From NCBI GenBank assembly GCA_017935565.1, contig JAGBHK010000020.1, positions 1 through 33,124 on the forward strand: a stretch of DNA of 33,124 bases. Reading direction: 5' to 3'. This DNA is from Lachnospiraceae bacterium. GTDB taxonomy: Bacteria; Bacillota; Clostridia; Lachnospirales; Lachnospiraceae. The translations under genes and the position numbers were made by a program. Below the pieces are notes generated by a model. That model saw only the letters and a list, made by a program, of their open reading frames with translations. It did no database searches and was not told the origin of the DNA. The stretch's first letter is position 1, and every line of letters begins with the position of its first letter. Shown here one piece after another: positions 8,463-16,649 of the stretch.

Positions 8463-9734
8463 GTGATTAAAAAAGAGATGATTGCCATGTTATTGGCAGG
8501 AGGACAGGGAAGCCGATTAGGTGTTCTTACTTCTAAGGTTGCAAAACCAGCCGTATCATTTGGCGGTAAGTACAGAATAATTGATTTCCCACTTAGTAAC
8601 TGTATTAATTCAGGAATTGATACCGTAGGTGTACTGACACAATACCAGCCACTTAGACTTAATTCACATATTGGAATTGGTATACCATGGGATTTGGATA
8701 GAAATTTCGGTGGTGTAAGCGTACTTCCACCATATGAGAAGAGCTCTAATAGCGATTGGTACACAGGTACTGCTAATGCCATTTATCAGAATATTGATTA
8801 TATGGACCAGTATAATCCTGAATATGTACTTATTTTATCAGGCGACCATATCTATAAGATGGATTATGAGATTATGCTTGATTATCACAAGGCAAATGAT
8901 GCTGATATTACTATAGCAGCGATGCCTGTTCCTATGGAAGAAGCTAGTAGATTTGGTATTATGGTTACAGATTCTGAGAATCGTATTACAGAATTCCAGG
9001 AAAAACCAGCGCAGCCAAAGAGTAACCTTGCTTCTATGGGTATTTACATCTTTAAGTGGTCAGTGCTTAAGGATGCACTTATTAAGTTGAAAAACCAGAG
9101 TAATTGTGACTTTGGTAAACACATCATTCCATATTGCTTTGAAAAGGGCGATAGAGTATTTGCTTATGAATATAACGGATACTGGAAGGATGTAGGAACA
9201 TTAGGTTCATATTGGGAAGCAAATATGGAACTTATTGATATCATTCCTGTATTTAATCTCTATGAAGAATTCTGGAGAATTTATACAAAGAGTGATACAC
9301 TTCCACCACAGTTTATTGCAGATACAGCTTCTATTAATAGAAGTATTATCGGTGAGGGTTGTGATATTGCAGGTGAGGTAACTAACTCTGTTATCGGTGC
9401 AGGTGTAACTATTGAAGAAGGCGCAGTAGTAAAAGATTCTATTATTATGCAGGGTACTGTTGTTAAGGCAGGCACTAAGATTTATAAGTCTATTATTGCT
9501 GAAGATGTTCTTATTGGTGAGAACTGTGAGATTGGTGTTGGTGAAGAAAAAGAAAGCAAGTTAGACCCTAGAATTTATTCATTTGGTTTGGCTACAATTG
9601 GCGAAAAGTCAGTTATTCCAGCTAATGTAAAGATTGGTAAAAACACAGCGATTTCAGGTGAAACAACATTAGAAGATTATGCTGATGGTGTTCTTGAAAG
9701 TGGCGAATATATTGTTAAGGCAGGTGAAGAGTAA
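8463..9734 (+). CDS. glgC: Glucose-1-phosphate adenylyltransferase GlgC
   Basis: Makes ADP-glucose, the donor for glycogen synthesis. The nucleotidyltransferase signature [10 protein letters not shown] (about residues 10-19), the [19 protein letters not shown] block, the ADP-glucose region with [12 protein letters not shown], and a C-terminal left-handed beta-helix of hexapeptide repeats (from about 290) are all present. I start at GTG 8463 ([11 protein letters not shown]) because GAGGTGAT (8452-8459) precedes it and this gives 423 residues, the usual size. The stop overlaps the glgD ATG (TAATG), so the two are translationally coupled and likely form the mixed GlgC/GlgD enzyme. Confidence 0.95.
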   Translation: MIKKEMIAMLLAGGQGSRLGVLTSKVAKPAVSFGGKYRIIDFPLSNCINSGIDTVGVLTQYQPLRLNSHIGIGIPWDLDRNFGGVSVLPPYEKSSNSDWYTGTANAIYQNIDYMDQYNPEYVLILSGDHIYKMDYEIMLDYHKANDADITIAAMPVPMEEASRFGIMVTDSENRITEFQEKPAQPKSNLASMGIYIFKWSVLKDALIKLKNQSNCDFGKHIIPYCFEKGDRVFAYEYNGYWKDVGTLGSYWEANMELIDIIPVFNLYEEFWRIYTKSDTLPPQFIADTASINRSIIGEGCDIAGEVTNSVIGAGVTIEEGAVVKDSIIMQGTVVKAGTKIYKSIIAEDVLIGENCEIGVGEEKESKLDPRIYSFGLATIGEKSVIPANVKIGKNTAISGETTLEDYADGVLESGEYIVKAGEE

Positions 9735-10852
9735 TGAGAGCTATAGGAATTATTTTGGCAGGTGGAAACAACAACAAGATGAAAGAGCTTTCTTACAAAA
9801 GAGCCATTGCGGCTATGCCTATGGCAGGAAGCTACAGAGCTATTGACTTTGCTTTAAGTAATATGTCAAATTCGCACATTCAGAAGGTTGCTGTTCTTAC
9901 ACAGTATAATGCGAAATCTTTAAATGAACATTTAAGTTCATCTAAATGGTGGGATTTCGGTAGAAAACAGGGTGGTTTGTATGTATTTACACCATCTATC
10001 ACAGCAGATAACGGATTCTGGTACAGAGGTACAGCCGACAGTATTTGGCAGAATATTGATTTCTTGAAGAATAGCCATGAACCATATGTTGTTATTGCTT
10101 CTGGCGATGGTATTTACAAATTAGATTACAATGATGTTCTTGAATATCATATCAATAAAAAAGCGGACATTACAGTTGTTTGTAAAGATATCGAAGGCGA
10201 TGATGTTACAAGATTTGGTCTTGTAAAAACTGATGAAGATGGCAGAATTACAGACTTTGAAGAAAAGCCAATGGCTTCTGAAAACATAACAGTTTCAACA
10301 GGTGTATATATTATAAGAAGAAGACTTCTTATAGAACTTATTGAAAAGTGTGCAGAAGAGGAAAGATATGATTTTGTAAATGATATTCTTATCAGATACA
10401 AAAACTTAAAGAAGATTTATGCATACAAGATGGATTCATATTGGAGTAATATTTCATCAGTAGAGTCATATTACAATACAAATATGGATTTCCTTAAACC
10501 AGATATTAGAAATTATTTCTTTAAACAATATCCAGAGATTTACTCAAAGGTTGATGATATGCCACCAGCGAAGTACAATCCAGGTTCGGTTATTAAGAAC
10601 AGTTTGATTTCAAGCGGATGTATCATTAATGGACAGGTAGAGAATTCTATATTGTTTAAGAAGGCATTTATAGGAAACAATTGTATTATCAAGAATTGTA
10701 TCATTATGAATAATGTTTACATTGGAGATAATACATATCTCGAGAATTGTATCGTAGAGAGCAAAGGAACTATACGTGCAAATACAACTCATATCGGTGA
10801 AAACGGCGAGATAAAAATCGTTGTTGAACGAAATGAAAGACTTGGATTTTAA
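9734..10852 (+). CDS. glgD: GlgD, ADP-glucose pyrophosphorylase-like subunit
   Basis: Paralogue of GlgC, 372 residues, known in Firmicutes to pair with GlgC and tune its activity. The N-terminus keeps a nucleotidyltransferase fold, but the glycine-rich signature is degenerate: ILAGGNNNKMKEL in place of LAGGxGxRL, with the catalytic arginine region altered. YRAIDFALSNM and WYRGTADSIWQNIDF are retained. The C-terminus has hexapeptide beta-helix repeats. These changes suggest a regulatory rather than catalytic subunit. It overlaps glgC by one base and is followed 25 bases later by spoVG. Confidence 0.93.
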   Translation: MRAIGIILAGGNNNKMKELSYKRAIAAMPMAGSYRAIDFALSNMSNSHIQKVAVLTQYNAKSLNEHLSSSKWWDFGRKQGGLYVFTPSITADNGFWYRGTADSIWQNIDFLKNSHEPYVVIASGDGIYKLDYNDVLEYHINKKADITVVCKDIEGDDVTRFGLVKTDEDGRITDFEEKPMASENITVSTGVYIIRRRLLIELIEKCAEEERYDFVNDILIRYKNLKKIYAYKMDSYWSNISSVESYYNTNMDFLKPDIRNYFFKQYPEIYSKVDDMPPAKYNPGSVIKNSLISSGCIINGQVENSILFKKAFIGNNCIIKNCIIMNNVYIGDNTYLENCIVESKGTIRANTTHIGENGEIKIVVERNERLGF

Positions 10853-10877
10853 TTACTAGCAGAAAGGAGGCTTTTAC

Positions 10878-11132
10878 ATGATTAATATTACAGATGTAAG
10901 AGTTAGAAAAGTAGACGGAGATGGCAAACTTAGAGCAGTAGTATCTATTACAATTGATGATGTCTTTGTAGTACATGATATCAAGATTATCGATGGTGAT
11001 ACAGGCTTATTTATAGCTATGCCAAGTAAAAAAGCTACAAACGGTATGTTTAGAGATATAGCACATCCTATAAATACTGAGACAAGAGAGTTTTTAAAGA
11101 AAACAATAATTGACGCATATCATAATGCGTAA
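10878..11132 (+). CDS. spoVG: SpoVG-family RNA-binding regulator
   Basis: Small SpoVG protein (84 residues), a conserved Firmicute DNA/RNA-binding regulator originally tied to septation and sporulation. The family core is seen throughout: [11 protein letters not shown], [32 protein letters not shown] and the C-terminal [15 protein letters not shown] strong GAAAGGAGG site (10861-10869) precedes the ATG. No separate promoter is obvious in the 25-base gap after glgD, so it is probably read from the glg promoter. A strong terminator follows at once. Confidence 0.93.
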   Translation: MINITDVRVRKVDGDGKLRAVVSITIDDVFVVHDIKIIDGDTGLFIAMPSKKATNGMFRDIAHPINTETREFLKKTIIDAYHNA

Positions 11133-11138
11133 GATGAA

Positions 11139-11171
11139 ATGTGGAGGCTTACTCGCTGTAAGCCTCCACAT
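11139..11171 (+). terminator. Terminator of glgCD-spoVG, overlapping the end of the opposite gene
   Basis: A 14-bp perfect stem (11139-11152 with 11158-11171, loop TCGCT) is followed by CTTTTTCTG on the plus strand. The stem also encodes the last residues and the stop codon of the convergent lipoprotein gene. Confidence 0.92.
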
Positions 11172-11787
11172 CTTTTTCTGTAAAAATACATTCATTAAAT
11201 TCTATGGTATCCCAAAATTCATCATTAACATCTACCATGCTATCATTCAATAATTCATTATATAAATCTTCCTGCTTTTCGCTATCATCAGCAATTTCTA
11301 ACTTCTCATAAAGCTTGTCGATATACATTTTTCTGGTATAAATGGTTTTTAACAATTCTTTGTTTTTGCCAGTTTTGTCCGTTAGATTTTTATTGCTATT
11401 AGATACATAATTATTTACTGAATATTCTATTAATTCGTCGTCTTCTTCGCTTAATTTTATGCCCTCATCCTTAGCGTATTCACTTAAAATAACGACTTTT
11501 TTAATCTCATCTAGAACTTCTTTTTTTACAAGTTCCTCCAATGTCATATCTGAAACTTCGGCATCGTATACTTCATCCCAGTGTATTGGGCTACCGCTGG
11601 CAAGATAATATATTTCGTAGTTTGCCTGCTTATTGTATGCGTAAAACTTGGCTTCAGATGTAGATATTGTAACGCTATTTATCGTAATGGCGTAATTTTC
11701 GCTTTTTTCTTCATCTTTTTTACAGCCAAAAGCGAAAGATGCGCACATTATTATAAGCATAAATATTGATAATAATTTGTATTTCAC
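11149..11787 (-). CDS. Lipoprotein, SurA/PrsA N-domain-like
   Basis: Predicted exported lipoprotein of 212 residues. A lysine-bearing start and hydrophobic stretch lead to a lipobox ending SFAFGC, with the lipidated cysteine at 22. The body is helical and acidic with a short ITINSVTISTSEAKFYAY segment, the pattern of the N-terminal SurA/PrsA chaperone domain; no parvulin isomerase domain follows. In related Clostridia a PrsA-like isomerase often sits after mfd, which fits this position. The start is GTG 11787 with GGAG seven bases upstream. It follows mfd by 30 bases, so it is probably the third gene of pth-mfd-lipoprotein. A folding chaperone for exported proteins is inference. Confidence 0.72.
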   Translation of the reverse strand: MKYKLLSIFMLIIMCASFAFGCKKDEEKSENYAITINSVTISTSEAKFYAYNKQANYEIYYLASGSPIHWDEVYDAEVSDMTLEELVKKEVLDEIKKVVILSEYAKDEGIKLSEEDDELIEYSVNNYVSNSNKNLTDKTGKNKELLKTIYTRKMYIDKLYEKLEIADDSEKQEDLYNELLNDSMVDVNDEFWDTIEFNECIFTEKDVEAYSE

Positions 11788-11817
11788 TTAATTACTCCAA
11801 TCTATAGTTCATTTACT

Positions 11818-14800
11818 CTATTTTACTGTAAGTTCACCGATATCTGCAACTAATTTATTAAGTAATTCTATAAATTTTTTAGTGTCCGTTAGTCCTTTTA
11901 TTGCAGTGCCGTTATTTGGCAAGAACGTAAAGTAAGGATTTAAGTCTGCGGTGAATTTTAATTTATTGTCATAATTAGATAATAAACTATTGAGTTTAGC
12001 AGTGTCAACAGGAGCTTTATTATAAATCAAAAGTTTTATACTGGTTTTATTTCCTGTAATTTCTGTGATATAAGCCTTGTGGGCAGCAGCCTTCAAAAGT
12101 GAAACCTGTAAAAGATTTTCGCATGCTGTTGGGATGTCACCGAATCTGTCGATAAGTTCGTCCTGCATATCCTCGTATTCGTCCACGTTTTCAATGCCTG
12201 CAATTCGTTTGTAAATGTCTAATTTCTGCATTTCATTTTTAATGTATGTTGCAGGAATGTAGGCATCAATGTCAATGTCCAAAGAAGTATCGTAATCAGA
12301 TACCTTTTCGCCTTCGCCCTTTAATTTAAGGACGGCTTCATTTAAAAGTTTGCAATACAAGTCGTAGCCAACTAAAGACATATGGCCGTGCTGGGTTTCG
12401 CCAAGGATATTACCAGCGCCACGAATCTCCAAATCTCGCATAGCAATCTTGAATCCTGAACCTAAATCAGTAAATTCACGGATTGCCTGAAGACGTTTTT
12501 CGGCAACTTCTTTTAACATCTTATCTCTTCTATACATAAGGAAGGCATAAGAGGTTCTGTTTGAACGACCGATACGACCGCGAAGCTGATAGAGGGATGA
12601 AAGTCCCAATTGGTCAGAATCGTGGATAATCATTGTGTTTGCATTGGCAATGTCTAAGCCTGTTTCAATGATTGTGGTTGAAACAAGCACATCTATGTCG
12701 CCGTTGATAAAGTCGTACATAATTTGTTCAAGTTTTCGTTCACTCATTTGCCCGTGGGCGTATGCAACATTTGCGTCTGGAACAAGAGCAGCAATTCTTG
12801 CGGTGATTTCGTCAATACTTTGAACCTTGTTGTAAACATAGTAGACCTGTCCGCCACGGTTTAGTTCACGGTTTATGGCTTCTCGAATAATCTCGTCATT
12901 GTACTCCATTACATAAGTTTGGATAGGGATTCTGTCCACTGGCGCTTCTTCTAAAACGCTCATATCTCGTATTCCAATGAGACTCATATGGAGAGTTCTA
13001 GGAATCGGAGTTGCAGTCAATGTAAGTACATCGACGGTATCACGCATTTTCTTGATAGCCTCTTTGTGGGCAACGCCAAAACGCTGTTCCTCATCTATGA
13101 TGAGAAGACCTAAATCCTTGTATTCAATATCTTTTGACAAAAGTCTGTGAGTTCCGATAACAATATCGACAAAGCCTTTCTTAAGGTTTTCTATAGTTTT
13201 CTTGTTGGCAGCAGGAGTTCTAAATCTAGACATTAACTCAATGGTTACAGGAAAATCTTTCATTCGCTGTACAAAGTTTGAGTAATGCTGCTGTGCTAAA
13301 ATGGTCGTTGGAACAAGAAATGCAACCTGCTTACCATCAGCAATCGCTTTAAATGCAGCACGAATAGCGACTTCGGTTTTTCCAAAGCCTACATCACCAC
13401 AAATAAGTCGGTCCATTATCTTATCGCTTTCCATATCGCGCTTCGTGTCTTCAATAGCGACAATCTGGTCCTTTGTTTCCTCATAAGGAAAACTTTCTTC
13501 AAATTCCTTTTGCCATACAGTGTCAGGTTGGAATACAAAGCCTTTCTTTGATTGGCGTTTGGCATAAAGTTCCACCAAGTCCTTTGCTATTTCATCAACT
13601 GCAGATTTAACTTTAGTCTTAGTGTTATGCCATTCTTTTGTGCCTAATTTGTTGAGTTTAGGAGGCTTTGAATCTGCGCCTGCATATTTCTGAATCATAT
13701 CAAGCTGCATTGCAGGGATATAGAGATTACCCCCGCCAGCGTATTCTACCTTGATGTAATCCTTTGTAACCTTGTCTACAACAATCTTTTCGATGCCTTT
13801 ATATTTTCCAAGACCATGATTTTCGTGTACAACATAGTCACCAATGTTCAATTGAGCAAATGAACTAATTTTTTGACCGCTGTATTTTTGGCGTTTGTGC
13901 TTTTTGGTTTTATGTCCTGTAAATATATCACTTTCAGTGATTACAATAAGTTTAATATCTGAAAACTCATAGCCTTTTCTAATACTACCATAGCTGACAA
14001 CTATTTCGCCGGGAATCAATTCCTTACTTGGGCTATCAGTGTAAACCGCTGGCAAATCCATTTCGTTTAAAAGAGTATCAGCAAGACGCATTCCTCTGGT
14101 TTTGGAGCCAGAGAGAATAACAATTTTATAATCTTTCTTTTTATAATTCTTTAAATCCTTCACCAAAAGTTCCATGCTATTGTTATATGGGTTAACATTT
14201 TTCATGGAAATATTGTGTGTGCTTGAGATATCAAAACTCTTAATTTTGGTAATGAGAGTAGTGAAATGCAACACATTTAAACCAGAAAGTGCGGCTAAAA
14301 TCTTCTTGTAGTCCCACAAAACATTAGCCTGCTTTGGTAAAATGTAGCCTTTCTCCAATCGATGAATCATGCTCTCCTTAAATTCAGCAACTACAGCGCC
14401 AATATGCTCAATGCATCTGTTAGTTTCATCCATAATAAATAAAGTTTCATTTTTATCAAAATAGTCCATAAGTGAAACCTTTTCTTCTAAAAAGTAGTCA
14501 ATGTAGCTATCTAGTGATACTGAATGTCTGCTATATTCAAGCAATTCAAGGAATTCTCTAGTGGTTGTCTTTAAACGACTAGCCTCCTCAGTAAGCATTT
14601 CATCTCGAAATTTTTTCTCACATTTATCCAAATCCTTTTTGATTTTTTCAATGCCTTTTTCAATTTCTTCCTCTGTAAAAATATATTCAGTCGCAGGTAA
14701 TATCGTAATTTCATTTATGTTTTCGATGGTACGCTGGCTTTCTGGGTCGAAAAGTCGTATCGAGTCAATCTCGTCGTCCCAAAGGTCAATTCTTACAGGC

Positions 14801-15369
14801 ACATCATCAGCAAGTCCAAATATATCAATGATACTTCCCCTTGTGGCGAATTGCCCTGGCGAATCAACTTCAGCCACACGCTCGTATCCAAGTAACACCA
14901 ACTTCTTTGTCAATGCTTCGATGTTAACGATACTATCAGAATCCAAAGTAAAACAATTATCAAGAACCTTTTTAACTGGCATCAACTTATCTAAAAAACT
15001 GTCAATAGTAGTAATTAGAGTGATGTTTTCGTCATTTGCCAGTGCTTTAATAACCTTCAATCGCTCGGTAAGTGTTAATGAACCATTGACATCGGCACTG
15101 TAAAAAATAAAGTCCTTTGCAGGATAAAGAATCGAATTGTTTGCAAAAAACTTCATATCATCATAAATTTCACGAGCTCTCATAGAACTAAAAGTAATGA
15201 TTATTTTGTTTTTAAATGTGCTTCCTACATCGCTCATAAAATTAACAAGGCCTGTATCAACAAGCCCTGTAACTTGAATGTTTGCAAAACTATTTTTAAA
15301 ACTATCTTTGATTAATTCAATTTCTTTTAAATTATTTAATTGTTGGTTAATTGAATTTACACATTGCAC
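11818..15369 (-). CDS. mfd: Transcription-repair coupling factor Mfd
   Basis: DNA translocase that removes stalled RNA polymerase and recruits UvrA. Order seen (numbered from GTG 15369): UvrB-like N-terminal region to about 330, the CarD-like polymerase-interacting domain (about 500-570, with IGDYVVHENHGLGKYKG), helicase domains with Walker A GDVGFGKT (about 658-665), DEEQ (about 759-762), TLTATPIPRT and QLRGRIGRSNR, and a C-terminal TRCF domain. The total of 1183 residues is typical. I prefer GTG 15369, which has GAGGGA (15376-15381) upstream; a GTG at 15384 is also in frame but lacks a site. Either way the start lies inside the 3' end of pth, implying coupled translation. Confidence 0.94.
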   Translation of the reverse strand: MQCVNSINQQLNNLKEIELIKDSFKNSFANIQVTGLVDTGLVNFMSDVGSTFKNKIIITFSSMRAREIYDDMKFFANNSILYPAKDFIFYSADVNGSLTLTERLKVIKALANDENITLITTIDSFLDKLMPVKKVLDNCFTLDSDSIVNIEALTKKLVLLGYERVAEVDSPGQFATRGSIIDIFGLADDVPVRIDLWDDEIDSIRLFDPESQRTIENINEITILPATEYIFTEEEIEKGIEKIKKDLDKCEKKFRDEMLTEEASRLKTTTREFLELLEYSRHSVSLDSYIDYFLEEKVSLMDYFDKNETLFIMDETNRCIEHIGAVVAEFKESMIHRLEKGYILPKQANVLWDYKKILAALSGLNVLHFTTLITKIKSFDISSTHNISMKNVNPYNNSMELLVKDLKNYKKKDYKIVILSGSKTRGMRLADTLLNEMDLPAVYTDSPSKELIPGEIVVSYGSIRKGYEFSDIKLIVITESDIFTGHKTKKHKRQKYSGQKISSFAQLNIGDYVVHENHGLGKYKGIEKIVVDKVTKDYIKVEYAGGGNLYIPAMQLDMIQKYAGADSKPPKLNKLGTKEWHNTKTKVKSAVDEIAKDLVELYAKRQSKKGFVFQPDTVWQKEFEESFPYEETKDQIVAIEDTKRDMESDKIMDRLICGDVGFGKTEVAIRAAFKAIADGKQVAFLVPTTILAQQHYSNFVQRMKDFPVTIELMSRFRTPAANKKTIENLKKGFVDIVIGTHRLLSKDIEYKDLGLLIIDEEQRFGVAHKEAIKKMRDTVDVLTLTATPIPRTLHMSLIGIRDMSVLEEAPVDRIPIQTYVMEYNDEIIREAINRELNRGGQVYYVYNKVQSIDEITARIAALVPDANVAYAHGQMSERKLEQIMYDFINGDIDVLVSTTIIETGLDIANANTMIIHDSDQLGLSSLYQLRGRIGRSNRTSYAFLMYRRDKMLKEVAEKRLQAIREFTDLGSGFKIAMRDLEIRGAGNILGETQHGHMSLVGYDLYCKLLNEAVLKLKGEGEKVSDYDTSLDIDIDAYIPATYIKNEMQKLDIYKRIAGIENVDEYEDMQDELIDRFGDIPTACENLLQVSLLKAAAHKAYITEITGNKTSIKLLIYNKAPVDTAKLNSLLSNYDNKLKFTADLNPYFTFLPNNGTAIKGLTDTKKFIELLNKLVADIGELTVK

Positions 15370-15907
15370 GGTCCATTCCCTCACTAATAATGCATTCGAC
15401 GGCCTCGTCTACTTTCTCAAAAGTTTCGTTAATTATTTTTCTTTCTGCAGGTGAAAAATGTCCGAGCACATAGTCTGCTAAATCGTACTGTGCCGGCTTA
15501 TCTCCAACACCTGTTTTAATTCTCTTAAATTTATCGGAACCAATAAGGTTTATAATGCTTTTAATTCCATTGTGTCCGCCTGCACTTCCTTTTGCGCGAA
15601 GTCTTAAGCGTCCAACATCTAAACTTATATCATCGTAAATGACAATCAGTTCTTCTTCAGTATCAATTTTATAAAAATTGCAGATAGCAGCAATAGCCTC
15701 ACCGCTCAAATTCATAAATGTCTGCGGTTTTATCAAAACTACTTTGTGACCTCCAATGATTCCGGCGCCGCAAAGTGCTTTGTGCTTTGCAATATCAACC
15801 TTTATTCCATGTTTGTCTGCTATATAATCTATTGCGTCAAATCCTACATTATGACGAGTGTGTTCGTATTTTGATGAAGGATTTCCAAGTCCAGCGATAA
15901 TGTACAT
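15347..15907 (-). CDS. pth: Peptidyl-tRNA hydrolase
   Basis: Releases peptides from peptidyl-tRNA dropped by ribosomes; essential in most bacteria. The family core is complete: GLGNPSSKYEHTRHNVGF with the catalytic histidine, KPQTFMNLSG, the YDDISLDVGRLRLRAKGSAGGHNGIKSI block and FKRIKTGVG. It has 186 residues, the normal size. The start ATG 15907 has a modest AAAGG site eleven bases upstream. The coding end overlaps the mfd start, the pth-mfd order known from Bacillus. A promoter is seen upstream. Confidence 0.96.
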   Translation of the reverse strand: MYIIAGLGNPSSKYEHTRHNVGFDAIDYIADKHGIKVDIAKHKALCGAGIIGGHKVVLIKPQTFMNLSGEAIAAICNFYKIDTEEELIVIYDDISLDVGRLRLRAKGSAGGHNGIKSIINLIGSDKFKRIKTGVGDKPAQYDLADYVLGHFSPAERKIINETFEKVDEAVECIISEGMDRAMCKFN

Positions 15908-15954
15908 ATTTGTTTTACCTTTCTTTATAAGTTGCTATTTAAAGTCGTCTTTAT

Positions 15955-15984
15955 AGTATAGCATAGTTTTTGGGGGATTAGCAA
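15955..15984 (-). promoter_or_regulatory. Promoter of pth-mfd
   Basis: On the minus strand TTGCTA (15979-15984) is followed after 18 bases by TATACT (15955-15960), with an extended -10 TG just before it. It lies about 50 bases upstream of pth. Confidence 0.65.
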
Positions 15985-16051
15985 GATATTTGAGGATTGA
16001 TTTGAGGAGTGAAGGATTGATTTGAAGTGTGGTGTACAGGTGATGCTTTGC

Positions 16052-16500
16052 GGAGGGTAGAGAGGGAGAAAGGTGGTGCTATTGCCCTTAAAAGTAAAAG
16101 AGGAGGGTAGAGCGGAGAAAGAAAGAGAACTACTACCCTTAAAAACGAAAGAGGAGGGCAGAGGAATTAAAAAGATAGTGCCACTACCCTAGGTGGAGAG
16201 TGTCGGAGGGTAGAGGGGAAAAAGAAAGAGAACTACTACCCTGAAAAACGAAAGAGGAGGGTAGTGGGGGAGAAAAGATGGTACCACTACCCTGAAAAAC
16301 GAAAAAGGAGGGTAGTGGAATTAAAAAGATAGTGCCACTACCCTAGGTGGAGAGTGTCGGAGGGTAGAGAGGAGAAAGAAAGAGAACTACTACCCTGAAA
16401 ACCGAAAGAGGAGGGTAGAGGGGAAAAAGAAAGAGAACTACTACCCTTAAAAACGAAAGAGGAGGGCAGAGAGGAGAAAAAGAAGGAGCCCCTGCCCTCC
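16052..16500 (+). repeat. Array of nine hairpin units, period about 51 bp
   Basis: Units begin GGAGGG(T/C)AG at 16052, 16102, 16152, 16205, 16256, 16307, 16359, 16410 and 16461, and each closes with a (C)TACCCT-type sequence 20-25 bases later, giving a hairpin per unit. The linkers are A/G-rich (AAAACGAAAGAG). The pair changes together in the last unit: GGAGGGCAG with CTGCCCTCC. Units 3-4 and 6-7 share a long near-identical block, so part of the array duplicated as a pair. It fills most of the 740-base gap between the divergent pth and SPFH genes. No open frame of note lies in it. Confidence 0.85.
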
Positions 16501-16555
16501 ACAATCACAAAGACTACAACCTACACTCCAAAAACTAGAAAACTGTCGAAAAATA

Positions 16556-16585
16556 TTGCAAAATCTCACTTTAGTATGGTATAAT
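16556..16585 (+). promoter_or_regulatory. Promoter of the SPFH/zinc-ribbon genes
   Basis: TTGCAA (16556-16561), 18 bases, TATAAT (16580-16585), with an extended -10 TG at 16577-16578. It is just downstream of the hairpin array. Confidence 0.75.
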
Positions 16586-16649
16586 AATCTTGTGTCTGTT
16601 TTCATATTTAAGAATAGGCATAATGTTTAATGAAAAGGAGATTATAACT

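Noticed and set aside
8327-8782. 151-codon open frame on the minus strand over the glgC start
   Set aside because: Antisense to the conserved GlgC N-terminus and without family resemblance.
14561-15103. 180-codon open frame on the plus strand inside mfd
   Set aside because: Opposite well-conserved mfd sequence, serine-rich as expected for an antisense frame, and without start signals.
16052-16500. CRISPR array
   Set aside because: The period is regular, but whole units including linkers are repeated, so there are no unique spacers; each unit forms its own hairpin and no cas gene is near.
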